Shown: positions 1 through 9,300 of the stretch, one piece after another | Layout: each line of letters opens with the position of its first letter | Numbering within the stretch: the first letter of the stretch is position 1 | Origin: Acinetobacter bohemicus ANC 3994 | Lineage (GTDB): Bacteria; Pseudomonadota; Gammaproteobacteria; Pseudomonadales; Moraxellaceae | Direction of reading: 5' to 3' | Length of the DNA: 64,000 nt | Assembly: GCF_000367925.1 (NCBI RefSeq) | Contig: NZ_KB849175.1 | Location: 211,395 to 275,394, forward strand | Notes under the pieces: model-generated | Database searches by the model: none | Told to the model about the DNA's origin: nothing | What the model saw: the letters and a program-made list of their open reading frames with translations, nothing else | Translations under genes and position numbers: made by a program

Positions 1-268
1 TAATTAATAATAAACATGGGTGTAATTAATATGCAATAGTTGTTAATTAATAATAATTTTATTTATTTTTAAGTTATTGATAATAATTGATATTTATTTT
101 AATCAGACCAGCTTGGTTGGTTTTAACACCAACCAAGTTAATCAGATTAATTTATTATATTCCGAGTATGGGGCTTGGTTTTATTATAATAATTCATTTA
201 AATATTCATTTAAAATACATCTATTAATATTAGATGTAAATTCAAATAAATTAAAATATCATTTTCAG
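1..268. other. AT-rich intergenic region with inverted repeats
   Basis: No gene is supported here. The stretch holds a perfect 10-bp inverted repeat with a 6-base loop (112-121 and 128-137, arm CTTGGTTGGT), an AT-rich hairpin just past the antiporter stop (216-223 and 231-238), and a 13-base direct repeat TAATTAATAATAA at 1-13 and 44-56. The hairpin at 216-238 could act as a weak 3' end for the antiporter transcript, but no clear T-run follows it. Confidence 0.5.
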
Positions 269-1681
269 TTAAAGTACCATTGCCGCAATCCATCCAAATA
301 CCAATAATGGAATATTAAAATGGATAAATGTTGGCACAACCGTATCCCAAATATGATCATGCTGACCATCAACACCTAAACCGGCTGTAGGACCCAAGGT
401 TGAATCCGATGCGGGTGAACCTGCATCACCCAGCGCTGCCGCTGTACCAATCAGTGCCACAGTCGCCAAGGGAGAGAAACCAAATTGCACGCAAAGCGGG
501 ACATAAATCACAGCTAAAACAGGCACACTTGAAAATGATGAACCAATGCCAATGGTCACAAACAAACCAATAAACAGCATTAGAAATGCAGCTAAAGCTT
601 TATTGTCACCAATTAAATGCACCACCCCATTTACCAAACTCGTAATATCACCGGTATGGGTCATCACTGAAGCAAAACCAGCAGCTGAAATCATGATAAA
701 GCCAACCAATGCCATCATGCGCATACCTTGCACAAAAACATCATCGGCTTCTTGCCATTTAAAAATCCCAGCGCCCGATAAAACAGCAAAACCAACCAAT
801 CCACCCAAAATCATTGAACCTGAGTACAATTGTGCAATCAAAGTTAAAACAATTGCGAGCAATGCCATAAAAATGGTTTTCTTGGCAATTACGGGTGCTT
901 TTTCAGCTTCTTGCTGTAATTCTTTTGCATCTGCTTCAAAGTTCACTTCAGTTGCACGAATCGGCTTATCTAAATCAATCGTGGTCACACGTGCGACTGT
1001 ACGATCAATATAATGACGCGGTTTACGATAGCTGACGAATACCGCAACTAAAGTACCAATTAACATCCCGATCACAGGTATCGCCATACCCATTGGCATC
1101 ATCCAACGATCGACATGTAAATCGTAAGCAGCACCAATTTTATTGATATTACCCATCAAAATTTGATCAAGGAAAATGGCACCAAAACCGACGGGCAGAA
1201 AAATATACGTTCCGACCAATCCCATGGTCATTACGCATGCAGCCGCACGACGGTCTAAATTCATATGATTCATCACTCTTAATAAGGGAGGAACCAAAAC
1301 TGGAATAAAGGCAATATGTACAGGAATAAGGTTTTGCGAACAAATTGCGGCAATTAATAAAATAGTGAGAAGTAAATACTTTACTTTTTTAGCTCTTTGA
1401 TGCGACGCTTCAGCACCCAATAAGCCAATTAACTTATACGCTAAAAGATCAGGCAAACCCGATTTTGACAAAGCTAAAGCAAAAGCACCCAAGACCGCAT
1501 AAGCAAGGGCAACTTCTGCTCCATCACCCAAACCTGCATTAAATGCAGTTACGGTATCTGACAAACTTAGTCCTGCAACCAAGCCACCAATAATCGCTGA
1601 AATGACCAAAGTCAAAACGACAGAAACTCGTGCCAGTGATAGAATAAACATCACGGCAATCGCAATTACTACTGCATTCAT
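269..1681 (-). CDS. Na+/H+ antiporter family permease (NhaC/YuiF-like)
   Basis: A polytopic inner-membrane protein of 470 residues when started at the ATG at 1681, where a hydrophobic segment begins immediately. A longer reading frame to 1726 adds 15 basic residues and is less likely. The protein has about ten hydrophobic helices, with a long charged cytoplasmic loop rich in Glu and Lys around residues 225-270. Conserved-looking pieces are the Gly/Ser-rich stretch near the C-terminus (GSSFSSVPVLAV) and the ASDSTLGPTAGLG motif, both typical of the NhaC-related ion transporter superfamily. It probably exchanges cytoplasmic H+ or Na+ for an external ion or an organic acid, but the substrate cannot be read from the sequence. 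It stands alone, with the hydrolase gene upstream on the same strand across a 130-base gap. Confidence 0.85.
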   Translation of the reverse strand: MNAVVIAIAVMFILSLARVSVVLTLVISAIIGGLVAGLSLSDTVTAFNAGLGDGAEVALAYAVLGAFALALSKSGLPDLLAYKLIGLLGAEASHQRAKKVKYLLLTILLIAAICSQNLIPVHIAFIPVLVPPLLRVMNHMNLDRRAAACVMTMGLVGTYIFLPVGFGAIFLDQILMGNINKIGAAYDLHVDRWMMPMGMAIPVIGMLIGTLVAVFVSYRKPRHYIDRTVARVTTIDLDKPIRATEVNFEADAKELQQEAEKAPVIAKKTIFMALLAIVLTLIAQLYSGSMILGGLVGFAVLSGAGIFKWQEADDVFVQGMRMMALVGFIMISAAGFASVMTHTGDITSLVNGVVHLIGDNKALAAFLMLFIGLFVTIGIGSSFSSVPVLAVIYVPLCVQFGFSPLATVALIGTAAALGDAGSPASDSTLGPTAGLGVDGQHDHIWDTVVPTFIHFNIPLLVFGWIAAMVL

Positions 1682-1811
1682 GGAAATTTTAAGGAAGATG
1701 AAAAGCCGACATTTTAGCAGATTCAAATCATTGAAACTAAAAATTGATCACTTTTATCCGACAGCAATTTTTTATATAAAATTCATATGATTAAATAAAA
1801 ATTACAGCCTT

Positions 1812-2681
1812 TTAAATCCGTTCCAAGGCAAAGCTACGAATATAATCTGCGACCAATTTCGGCTGACTTAAAACGGCCCAATGATTGGCATCAATTTCCA
1901 CCCGCTGAAATTGTTCTGCCCATTTTGGCATTTCATCAATCAATTCAGGGCTAACAAAATGATCTCGCTGTAGCACGATTGCTTGTACTGGGCACACAGC
2001 AAAACGCTGCCGAGGCTGCGTTAAACGTGGAATAAAATTAGCCCGATATAAGCCGATGCCATGTTTCCCATCTAAGGCGATATTGTGATTTAAAGGCAAG
2101 TCTTTTTGACGTTCCAACTGCTCCAGTACTTTAGCCCATTTGTTCGGCGTAAAAAAATTCCAAACTGTCGGTGCCAGCAAGGGCAATTGAAAAACGGCAA
2201 TATACCAAGATTTAGTTAATTGCTTAAAAAATTTTCCTTTGTGCTGTTTAAATTGATTGCGCATTGCAAAAGCCGCGTGATCTAAACAAGGACCTGAAAT
2301 CGTACTATAAGATAAAATTCGGGTCTTAAATTTCGCTTCGGTGACAGACTCCCAAGACTGGATCGCCCCCCAATCATGTGCAGCCAAATGAAAAGGTCGG
2401 TCTTTTAATACATCATTGACCACACTTTCTAAATCTAGAGATAGCTGTTCTAAACGATAATCACGAATACGGCTTGGAATAGAAGACTGCCCTGCTCCAC
2501 GTACATCATAGGTAATAATATAAAAATCTTGCTTCAATTGCTGAATAATCAGCTCCCACACATCTTGATTATCAGGATAACCATGTACCAAGACTAAGGC
2601 TGGTTTGTCATCACTGCCCCATGTTTTCACATAAAGACGTTGTTGGTCTTGGGTATACACCCATTGAGTCTGCGCTTCCAT
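1812..2681 (-). CDS. alpha/beta hydrolase, epoxide hydrolase/dehalogenase-like
   Basis: A 289-residue alpha/beta-fold hydrolase. The oxyanion-hole motif HGYP lies at 33-36. The nucleophile elbow reads AHDWGA with Asp103 where esterases have Ser, which is characteristic of the haloalkane dehalogenase/epoxide hydrolase branch. The likely catalytic His is 267, in the DANHW motif near the C-terminus. A cap domain occupies roughly residues 130-220. No signal peptide is seen, so it is predicted to be cytoplasmic. The ATG at 2681 is preceded by an AAGGAA-like Shine-Dalgarno. The physiological substrate is unknown; epoxide or ester hydrolysis are both possible. Confidence 0.85.
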   Translation of the reverse strand: MEAQTQWVYTQDQQRLYVKTWGSDDKPALVLVHGYPDNQDVWELIIQQLKQDFYIITYDVRGAGQSSIPSRIRDYRLEQLSLDLESVVNDVLKDRPFHLAAHDWGAIQSWESVTEAKFKTRILSYSTISGPCLDHAAFAMRNQFKQHKGKFFKQLTKSWYIAVFQLPLLAPTVWNFFTPNKWAKVLEQLERQKDLPLNHNIALDGKHGIGLYRANFIPRLTQPRQRFAVCPVQAIVLQRDHFVSPELIDEMPKWAEQFQRVEIDANHWAVLSQPKLVADYIRSFALERI

Positions 2682-3002
2682 GTTATTCCTTTCTTGTTAT
2701 TGGCAATTTATTGCAACAGTTAGACAACGAAATCCATGCTGCCGTACAAATTTTATTCTAGTATGGTCTTAGGCGAGAAAAAAACAATTGACCCAAATCG
2801 GCCTTTTAACAAAACTACAGACAATTCCTGTTCGCTCTAAATTTCTTATTCAGCTCCAACACCTCATCTCACAGGGCAAATATTGCAGTTGATGACATAA
2901 ATTGAGGAACGATGCTCTGCGCGTAAAAATGCTTTTAACAGGCAAAACGCATAAAAAAAGTGCCTGATCAACAAGCACTTTTATCTCATTGAAAATATGT
3001 CA
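2682..3002. other. intergenic gap, no supported gene
   Basis: This 321-base gap separates the hydrolase start from the glycine-zipper lipoprotein end. The plus strand carries one short open frame with a protein-like composition, starting at a TTG near 2789 and running to a TGA near 2894, about 34 residues. It has no convincing ribosome site and I do not call it. The lipoprotein terminator is at its right end. Confidence 0.4.
2956..2982 (-). terminator. Rho-independent terminator of glycine-zipper gene
   Basis: An 8-bp stem AAAAGTGC/GCACTTTT (2956-2963 and 2975-2982) is followed on the minus strand by a T-run. It lies 20 bases past the stop codon of the lipoprotein gene at 3003. Confidence 0.8.
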
Positions 3003-3362
3003 TTAGCGTTTTTTCTGTTCAATGGCCGCTCCTGCACCACCGCCAATAGCGCCACCAATCGCAGCACCTGCATTTCCGCCAATGACACTTTTACCTACAG
3101 CAGAACCAATTGCCCCACCGACACCACTATAAGTTGCATTCCGGTTAGAACCACCTTGGGTTTTACTGCCGACAGCAGCCCCCGCACCACCACCAAGCGC
3201 GGCACCAACACCGCCACCGACTTTGTTCCCTACACCACCACCCACGGCACCACCCAGTGCTGCTGCACCAATACGCTGTTCATTGGCTGACATATTTTCA
3301 CAGCCTGTAAACATAATCGTAGACAGCATCACAGCAGAAATTAAACCGATTGATTTTTTCAT
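3003..3362 (-). CDS. glycine-zipper outer-membrane lipoprotein
   Basis: A small 119-residue protein with a lipoprotein signal peptide: basic MKKS start, hydrophobic core and lipobox FTGC with Cys21. The mature part is almost entirely Gly/Ala-rich, with repeated GGAxGGG and GAxxG glycine-zipper patterns (about 32-113), and ends in a basic EQKKR tail. Such proteins (YMGG or OmpA-like glycine-zipper families) insert in or under the outer membrane and are often envelope-stress responsive. The frame is unbroken despite the repetitive composition. It is monocistronic with its own terminator. Confidence 0.85.
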   Translation of the reverse strand: MKKSIGLISAVMLSTIMFTGCENMSANEQRIGAAALGGAVGGGVGNKVGGGVGAALGGGAGAAVGSKTQGGSNRNATYSGVGGAIGSAVGKSVIGGNAGAAIGGAIGGGAGAAIEQKKR

Positions 3363-3622
3363 CTCTACGACTCCTCTACTTTATAATTAAAGCCTAATCT
3401 TATTTTCTGTACCAAATGATCAGATTATGTAATTGCCATGCGTGCATTCTTTTCATTTTGTAATCCGATTTTAATTAAAACACCAAAAGATCAATGCAAT
3501 CAATAAAGCCTTAACTGTTCCAGCCAAACATCCAAAAAGCAGTTAAAGGATTGCAATTGATCCCTGATCTGATAACAAAAATTTTGAAACGCTGTCGTGC
3601 TTAAACGTGAAGGATAATCAGA

Positions 3623-4489
3623 ATGAAAAAACTGCTTTTGTCGATATTTATATTATTTTGCTTCAATCCATCAGCATATTCCAATGATTTTGCTACGCAT
3701 CTACTCAGCAAAACTAAAGCTTTAAAAAATATTGCTTATGGGCCTCATGCCCAACAAGTGATGGATGTCTATTTCCCGACCCAACCTTTAACAGATAAAA
3801 CGCCAGCACCATTAATCGTAATGGTACATGGCGGAGCTTGGACAATAGGTGATAAAAATAAGGCTGCTGTAGTCAAAAATAAGGTGGATTATTGGAGCAA
3901 ACAAGGTTGGGTTTTTATTTCTATCAACTATAGATTAGTTCCTGAGGCGACATTACAACAACAAACCCAAGATATTGCAGAAGCACTCATTTATATCCAA
4001 AACCAAGCCCCAAATTGGCATGCTGACTCAAAACGGCTGGTTCTCATGGGGCATTCAGCAGGCGCACATTTAGTCAGCCTGCTCACAACACGCCCTCTTT
4101 GGCTAACATCACAGCCCCAGCCTTGGCGTGCTACGGTAGCTTTAGACAGTGCCGCTTATCATGTCGAAAAAATTATGCAAAATCGACATTCACGTTTTTA
4201 TGATCAAGCCTTTAGTGATCAGCCATCAAACTGGAAAGCGCTTTCTCCTATATCCCAACTCCACCAAGCGCTACCTGCATTTCTCGCGGTTTGTTCAACA
4301 ACTCGACCAGACCAACCTTGTACGCAGGCACAGCAATTTATTCAACACGCACAAAAATTAGGTACGAAAGCCCAGTTATTGCCTCTTCCACTTTCACATC
4401 TTGAGATCAATAAATCACTCGGAAAAAATAATCCATATACTCAAGCGGTAAATCAATTTATACAGACCCATTCATTTATGATTGAATAA
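3623..4489 (+). CDS. secreted alpha/beta hydrolase (esterase/lipase type)
   Basis: A 288-residue alpha/beta hydrolase with a Sec signal peptide (residues 1 to about 20, ending AYS). The HGG oxyanion motif is at 69-71 and the nucleophile elbow GHSAG has Ser145. A probable catalytic His lies in the LPLSHLE motif near residue 263. The layout matches the alpha/beta hydrolase-3/BD-FAE carboxylesterase group. It is predicted to act in the periplasm or outside the cell on short acyl esters. The ATG at 3623 follows an AAGGAT Shine-Dalgarno. It is a single gene on the plus strand, facing the TPR gene. Confidence 0.85.
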   Translation: MKKLLLSIFILFCFNPSAYSNDFATHLLSKTKALKNIAYGPHAQQVMDVYFPTQPLTDKTPAPLIVMVHGGAWTIGDKNKAAVVKNKVDYWSKQGWVFISINYRLVPEATLQQQTQDIAEALIYIQNQAPNWHADSKRLVLMGHSAGAHLVSLLTTRPLWLTSQPQPWRATVALDSAAYHVEKIMQNRHSRFYDQAFSDQPSNWKALSPISQLHQALPAFLAVCSTTRPDQPCTQAQQFIQHAQKLGTKAQLLPLPLSHLEINKSLGKNNPYTQAVNQFIQTHSFMIE

Positions 4490-4610
4490 GCCGAATGTGA
4501 TTTCATTAAACATGCATATTCTTTGCGCAGCAATTCAGAGCCTATTTTTAAAAGATTCATTCAATATCGCCTCAAACTCTAGAATAGGCTCTCCAATTTC
4601 AGCGCATAAA

Positions 4611-4630
4611 AAAAGACGCCCGAAGGCGTC
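4611..4630 (-). terminator. terminator, near-copy of the rpoC terminator
   Basis: The stem GACGCC/GGCGTC with loop CGAA (4615-4620 and 4625-4630) is followed on the minus strand by seven T. It ends the TPR/DUF2971 gene. Stem, T-run and the TTAAAGAAA lead-in are nearly the same as in the rpoC terminator at 6351-6371, so the two may be duplicates. Confidence 0.85.
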
Positions 4631-4641
4631 GATGATTTTCT

Positions 4642-6312
4642 TTAACGAAATGGATTTTGTGAAATTTTGACTTTTACTGCTTCCTTACCTTTACGTATTT
4701 CTTGCCCACGCGAGCAAAGATATTCAAAAACCATTTTTTCATCTTTTGCTTTAGGGGCGATATAGATTTTTTCTAAATGCTCCATGACTGATGGTGCATA
4801 ATCAATATAAATACGATTAATTTTTTCATCATATTGAATTAAAGGATTATCCATTTGCGTAACATATACAATTCGGCATTCTTGTTCCTCCTTAAATGCC
4901 ATATTTTTTATCAAATAACGTAAAGGTAAAAGAATTTCGGCTAATAATTTTCCACTATAACTATCCATTTCTTTAGTATTTAAATATTCTATAAAATTTG
5001 TTAAATTTTTCATTTTAATTTTTATACTATTCTCTATACTATCTATTTTCATTTTATAATCTTCCCACTTTCTATCAGCACCTTCATTCGAATCAAACCA
5101 CTTACACTTATTCTTTAATTTAAATTCCCTACGGAAACTCCATTCTTCCCGTTGGGCAACTTTCATTAAGCCTGATGTCGGATCAAAATAAATACAACGA
5201 TATAAAGGTAATTCTGTAATTCCACTGCTAAGACTGGATTCCTTATTTTTTAAATTAATATCTAGCCCCTCTTTAGTATCCTTATATAAACTTGAGGTAT
5301 CATGCTTCTTCGCAAAAAAATTTTTACCCAATATTAAACTTACTCCAAAGGCTTCTTGTTGAAATTCCTTTGAATATAGTCTAAATTGATTTAAAGAGTC
5401 ATGATGTAGCGTAAAACAAGATATAAATGCCAAATCTTGAGTTTTTATCTTATTATTTAAATATAATAAATCATTTACTAACAAACCCTCTTCTGGGTCA
5501 TTCATTAAGTTAATAGTATTTAAGCGCAAGCACAATTTCTGCTCATAAATACCTGAACTATAATTTCTAGATGTAGCTAAAAGTAATTTGGAAACTGTTA
5601 AATTTGTGTAATGCGCTATAGATTTCTCATAATCAGAAGAAATAAAAAGCTCCTCCATAATATCACTTATATTTTGAGCAAATTTTAAGATGATGCTTTT
5701 ATTATTTAAATCTTCCAACCCATTTATCTTTTTGAATATTTTTAAATAATATTTTGCATAAGAATAAAAATCACTATACTCCGGAATACAGTCCAATGCA
5801 TCCAAACATTCTTGAATATCATTAGAAAGCATAGAAATTTTATATTGAGCATCTGTGTATGTTTTTAAATCATCCCCTATTTTTACTTTATAAAAGTATT
5901 TTAAAGCCTTAACATTACTCGTCTTAGCATAAATATTACCTAATTCAATTTGAGCATAAGCATAAATTAGTTCTGAGCTTTCTTTTCGTCTAATAGTTTT
6001 ATATAGATTGATCGCTTCTTCTACATTATTTCTATCTTTAACTATAGCTGCTAAGTTCAAAGTACATGCATATATACTAAAGAGATCGAATCTGCTATTC
6101 ATTCCAGCTTTATAAGTTTCTATAGCTTTATCATGATATCCAATTTGCTCATACAGCGACCCCAAATAGAAATATGTTTGTTGAAGAAACCAGATTTCAT
6201 CATCATTATTTTTAAGTATATTCTGAATTTATAAAAATTTTTCTACTGCACCATCTAAGTCATTTTTTGTGGCTAGATCATTCGCATTATCAATTAATAT
6301 TTTAAAATCCAT
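4642..6312 (-). pseudogene. TPR-repeat protein with DUF2971-like C-terminus, interrupted by a stop codon
   Basis: The natural start is the ATG at 6312, preceded by GGAGG. Translation runs MDFKILIDNANDL and onward, reaching a TAA at 6229-6231 (codon 28), then continues in the same frame without another stop to 4642, giving 556 codons in total. The upstream part fits the TPR pattern and joins seamlessly with the downstream frame, so the TAA looks like a C-to-T change of a Gln codon. A truncated 507-residue product could begin at a TTG at 6165. The N-terminal half has TPR-like helical pairs (for example HDKAIETYKAG and NVEEAINLYKTI). The C-terminal half has the ISCFTLHHDSLNQFRLYS and EEQECRIVYV patterns of DUF2971-type proteins. 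Composition is clearly more AT-rich than the neighbouring rpoC. The function is unknown; it is an accessory gene inserted downstream of rpoC. Confidence 0.75.
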
Positions 6313-6350
6313 AACTCCTCCAAATTAAATATTATTTTTCAAGTATATAA

Positions 6351-6371
6351 AAAAAGACGCCCTAAGGCGTC
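6351..6371 (-). terminator. rpoC operon terminator
   Basis: The stem GACGCC/GGCGTC (6356-6361 and 6366-6371, loop CTAA) is followed on the minus strand by TTTTTTTAT. It lies 25 bases after the rpoC stop and is the first clear intrinsic terminator after rpoB. Confidence 0.9.
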
Positions 6372-6396
6372 TTTCTTTAATTATTTAACTTCTAAA

Positions 6397-9300
6397 TTAA
6401 AATTCTTGGTTAAATGCTTGGCTTAATGCTTGGTCTACATCGCTAAAGTCATTTACAAGTTCGTGTTCAGCAGCTTCAGCTTCTTGACGACGACGTTCTA
6501 AATGATACGCAAGACCTGTACCCGCTGGAATCAAACGACCCACAACAACGTTTTCTTTCAGGCCACGTAAATCATCTTCTTTACCTGTTACAGCCGCTTC
6601 AGTTAACACACGTGTTGTTTCCTGGAACGATGCAGCAGAGATGAACGAGTCAGTAGAAAGCGATGCTTTAGTAATACCCATCAATTGACGTTCATACTTC
6701 GCAGGGAACTTGTTCTGAGCAAGTACAGCTTGGTTTTCAGCAACCATGCGGATGTAATCCACTTGTTCGCCTTTAATGAAGCTGGTATCACCACCATCCG
6801 TGATTTCAACTTTACGCAACATTTGACGTACGATGACTTCAATGTGCTTATCGTTGATTTTTACACCTTGCAGACGGTAAACGTCCTGAACTTCATTCAC
6901 GATGTAGTTCGTTAACGCCACTTCGCCTTTCAGACGTAAGATGTCATGTGGGTTTTGTGGGCCGTCAGAAACGGTTTCACCACGGTTCACATGCTCACCT
7001 TCATACACGTTAATGGTACGCCATTTCGGAATCAACTCTTCATAAATTTCAGAGCCGTCATCTGGTGTAATCACTAAACGGTTTTTACCTTTGGTCTCTT
7101 TACCGAAGCTTACAACACCTGAAATTTCAGCCAAGATTGCATGTTCTTTCGGTTTACGTGCTTCGAACAAGTCAGCTACACGCGGTAGACCACCGGTAAT
7201 GTCACGCGTACGTGAAGTTTCTTGTGGTACACGACCAATAACGTCACCGACACCAATTGTTTCGCCATCACGAACAGAAAGAATGGTGTTTTGTGGCAAG
7301 AAGTAGAACTGTTCGCCACCATCAGTGGTATCCAATACAACCGCAGGACGCATATCTTTACCTGACGCAGGACGTGAAGTCACTGGTAAGATTTCAATTG
7401 TCGTCATACCTGTTGCATCATCAGTTTTCGATGTCACGGTTACGCCATCAGCAATTTGGCTGAAACGTACTTTACCAGCAACTTCAGTTACCAATGGATG
7501 TGTATGCGGATCCCAAGTTGCAACGATACCACCCGCTGCGACTGCTTCGCCATCTTTCAAGATGATCGACGCACCATATGGGATTTTGTAACGTTCGCGT
7601 TCACGACCTAAGTCATCGGCAATACCAATTTCACCTGAACGAGACGTTGATACCAAGTGACCTTTGGCATGTTGTACAGTTTTCACGTTATGGAAACGTA
7701 CAGTACCTTTGTTACGTACTTGAACACTGTTTGCAGCAGAAGTTCGGCTTGCAGCACCACCCACGTGGAATGTACGCATGGTTAACTGGGTACCCGGTTC
7801 ACCAATTGATTGTGCAGCCATAACACCGACAGACTCACCAGGATTTACCTGATGACCACGTGCAAGGTCACGACCATAACATTTCGCACATACACCGAAA
7901 GTCGATTCACAAGAAACCACTGAGCGTACTTTAACTTCATCGACACCCGCTTCTTCAATGAAGGCAGCAAGTTTTTCGTCAATAAGCGTGTTACGTGGAA
8001 GAATAACGTCGTCAGAACCAGCACGTTTCACATCTTCAGCAACCACACGACCCAGAACTCGTGCACCCAAGTTTTCGATTACATCGCCACCTTGAATGAA
8101 TGGAGTCATCACTAGGCCGCTTAAAGTACCGCAATCAGGTTCATTGATGACCAAATCCTGCGCAACGTCTACAAGACGACGCGTCAAGTAACCAGAGTTC
8201 GCAGTTTTAAGTGCTGTATCGGCCAAACCTTTACGTGCACCATGTGTTGAAATGAAGTACTGAAGTACCGTCAAACCTTCACGGAAGTTGGCTTTAATTG
8301 GGGTTTCAATGATCGAACCATCTGGTTTCGCCATCAAACCACGCATACCTGCAAGCTGACGAATCTGAGCTGCCGAACCACGGGCACCAGAGTCAGACAT
8401 CATGTAGATACTGTTGAATGATTTTTGCTTCTCATCTTCACCCTGTTTGTTTTTAACAGTCGTGAAAGACAAGTTGTCCATCATCGCTTTCGCAACTTGG
8501 TCATTGGTACGCGCCCAAATATCGACCACTTTGTTATAACGTTCACCAGCAGTTACGAAACCTTGTTCAAACTGTTGTTCAATTTCACGAACTTCAGTTT
8601 CTGCTTTTTCGATAATCGTATATTTCGTTGGTGGAATAAGCATATCTTCCATACCAACAGATACACCTGAACGCGTCGCTTGACGGAAGCCCAAGTACAT
8701 CAATTGATCCGCAAAGATCACGGTATCTTTAAGACCCAACTTACGGTAGCACGAGTTAATTAACTTCGAGATGTTCTTTTTATTCATCTCAAGGTTAATT
8801 TGCTGGAAGTCCATACCTTTAGGAACAACTTCCCAAAGCAAACAACGACCTGGCGTAGTGTCTACAATAATCGTTTGATCTTCACGATTACCATCTTCAT
8901 CAATTACAGTTTGATGTACACGTGCTTTTACACGAGCGTGTAAGTTCACCTGACCTGTAGCAAGCGCACGGTTTACTTCATCAGTATCCGCAAACACCAT
9001 GCCTTCACCTTTGGCATTGATTGCATCACGCGTGATGTAATACAAGCCCAACACCACGTCCTGAGATGGTACGATGATTGGCTCACCGTTCGCTGGAGAC
9101 AAGATGTTGTTGGTCGACATCATTAACGCACGAGCTTCTAACTGAGCTTCAAGTGTTAATGGTACGTGTACCGCCATTTGGTCACCGTCGAAGTCGGCGT
9201 TGAACGCAGCACATACGAGCGGGTGAAGACGGATCGCTTTACCTTCAATCAAGGTCGGTTCAAATGCTTGAAGACCCAAACGGTGAAGCGTTGGCGCACG

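Noticed and set aside
77..307. 76-codon open frame at the window start
   Set aside because: It is AT-driven, overlaps the 3' end of the antiporter gene on the other strand, and has no ribosome site.
546..1013. 155-codon open frame on the plus strand
   Set aside because: It is antisense to the antiporter gene and gives a low-complexity Thr/Ile/Lys sequence with no ribosome site.
2997..3290. 97-codon open frame on the plus strand
   Set aside because: It mirrors the Gly/Ala-rich lipoprotein gene. The Thr/Cys-rich product is a consequence of the repeat composition.
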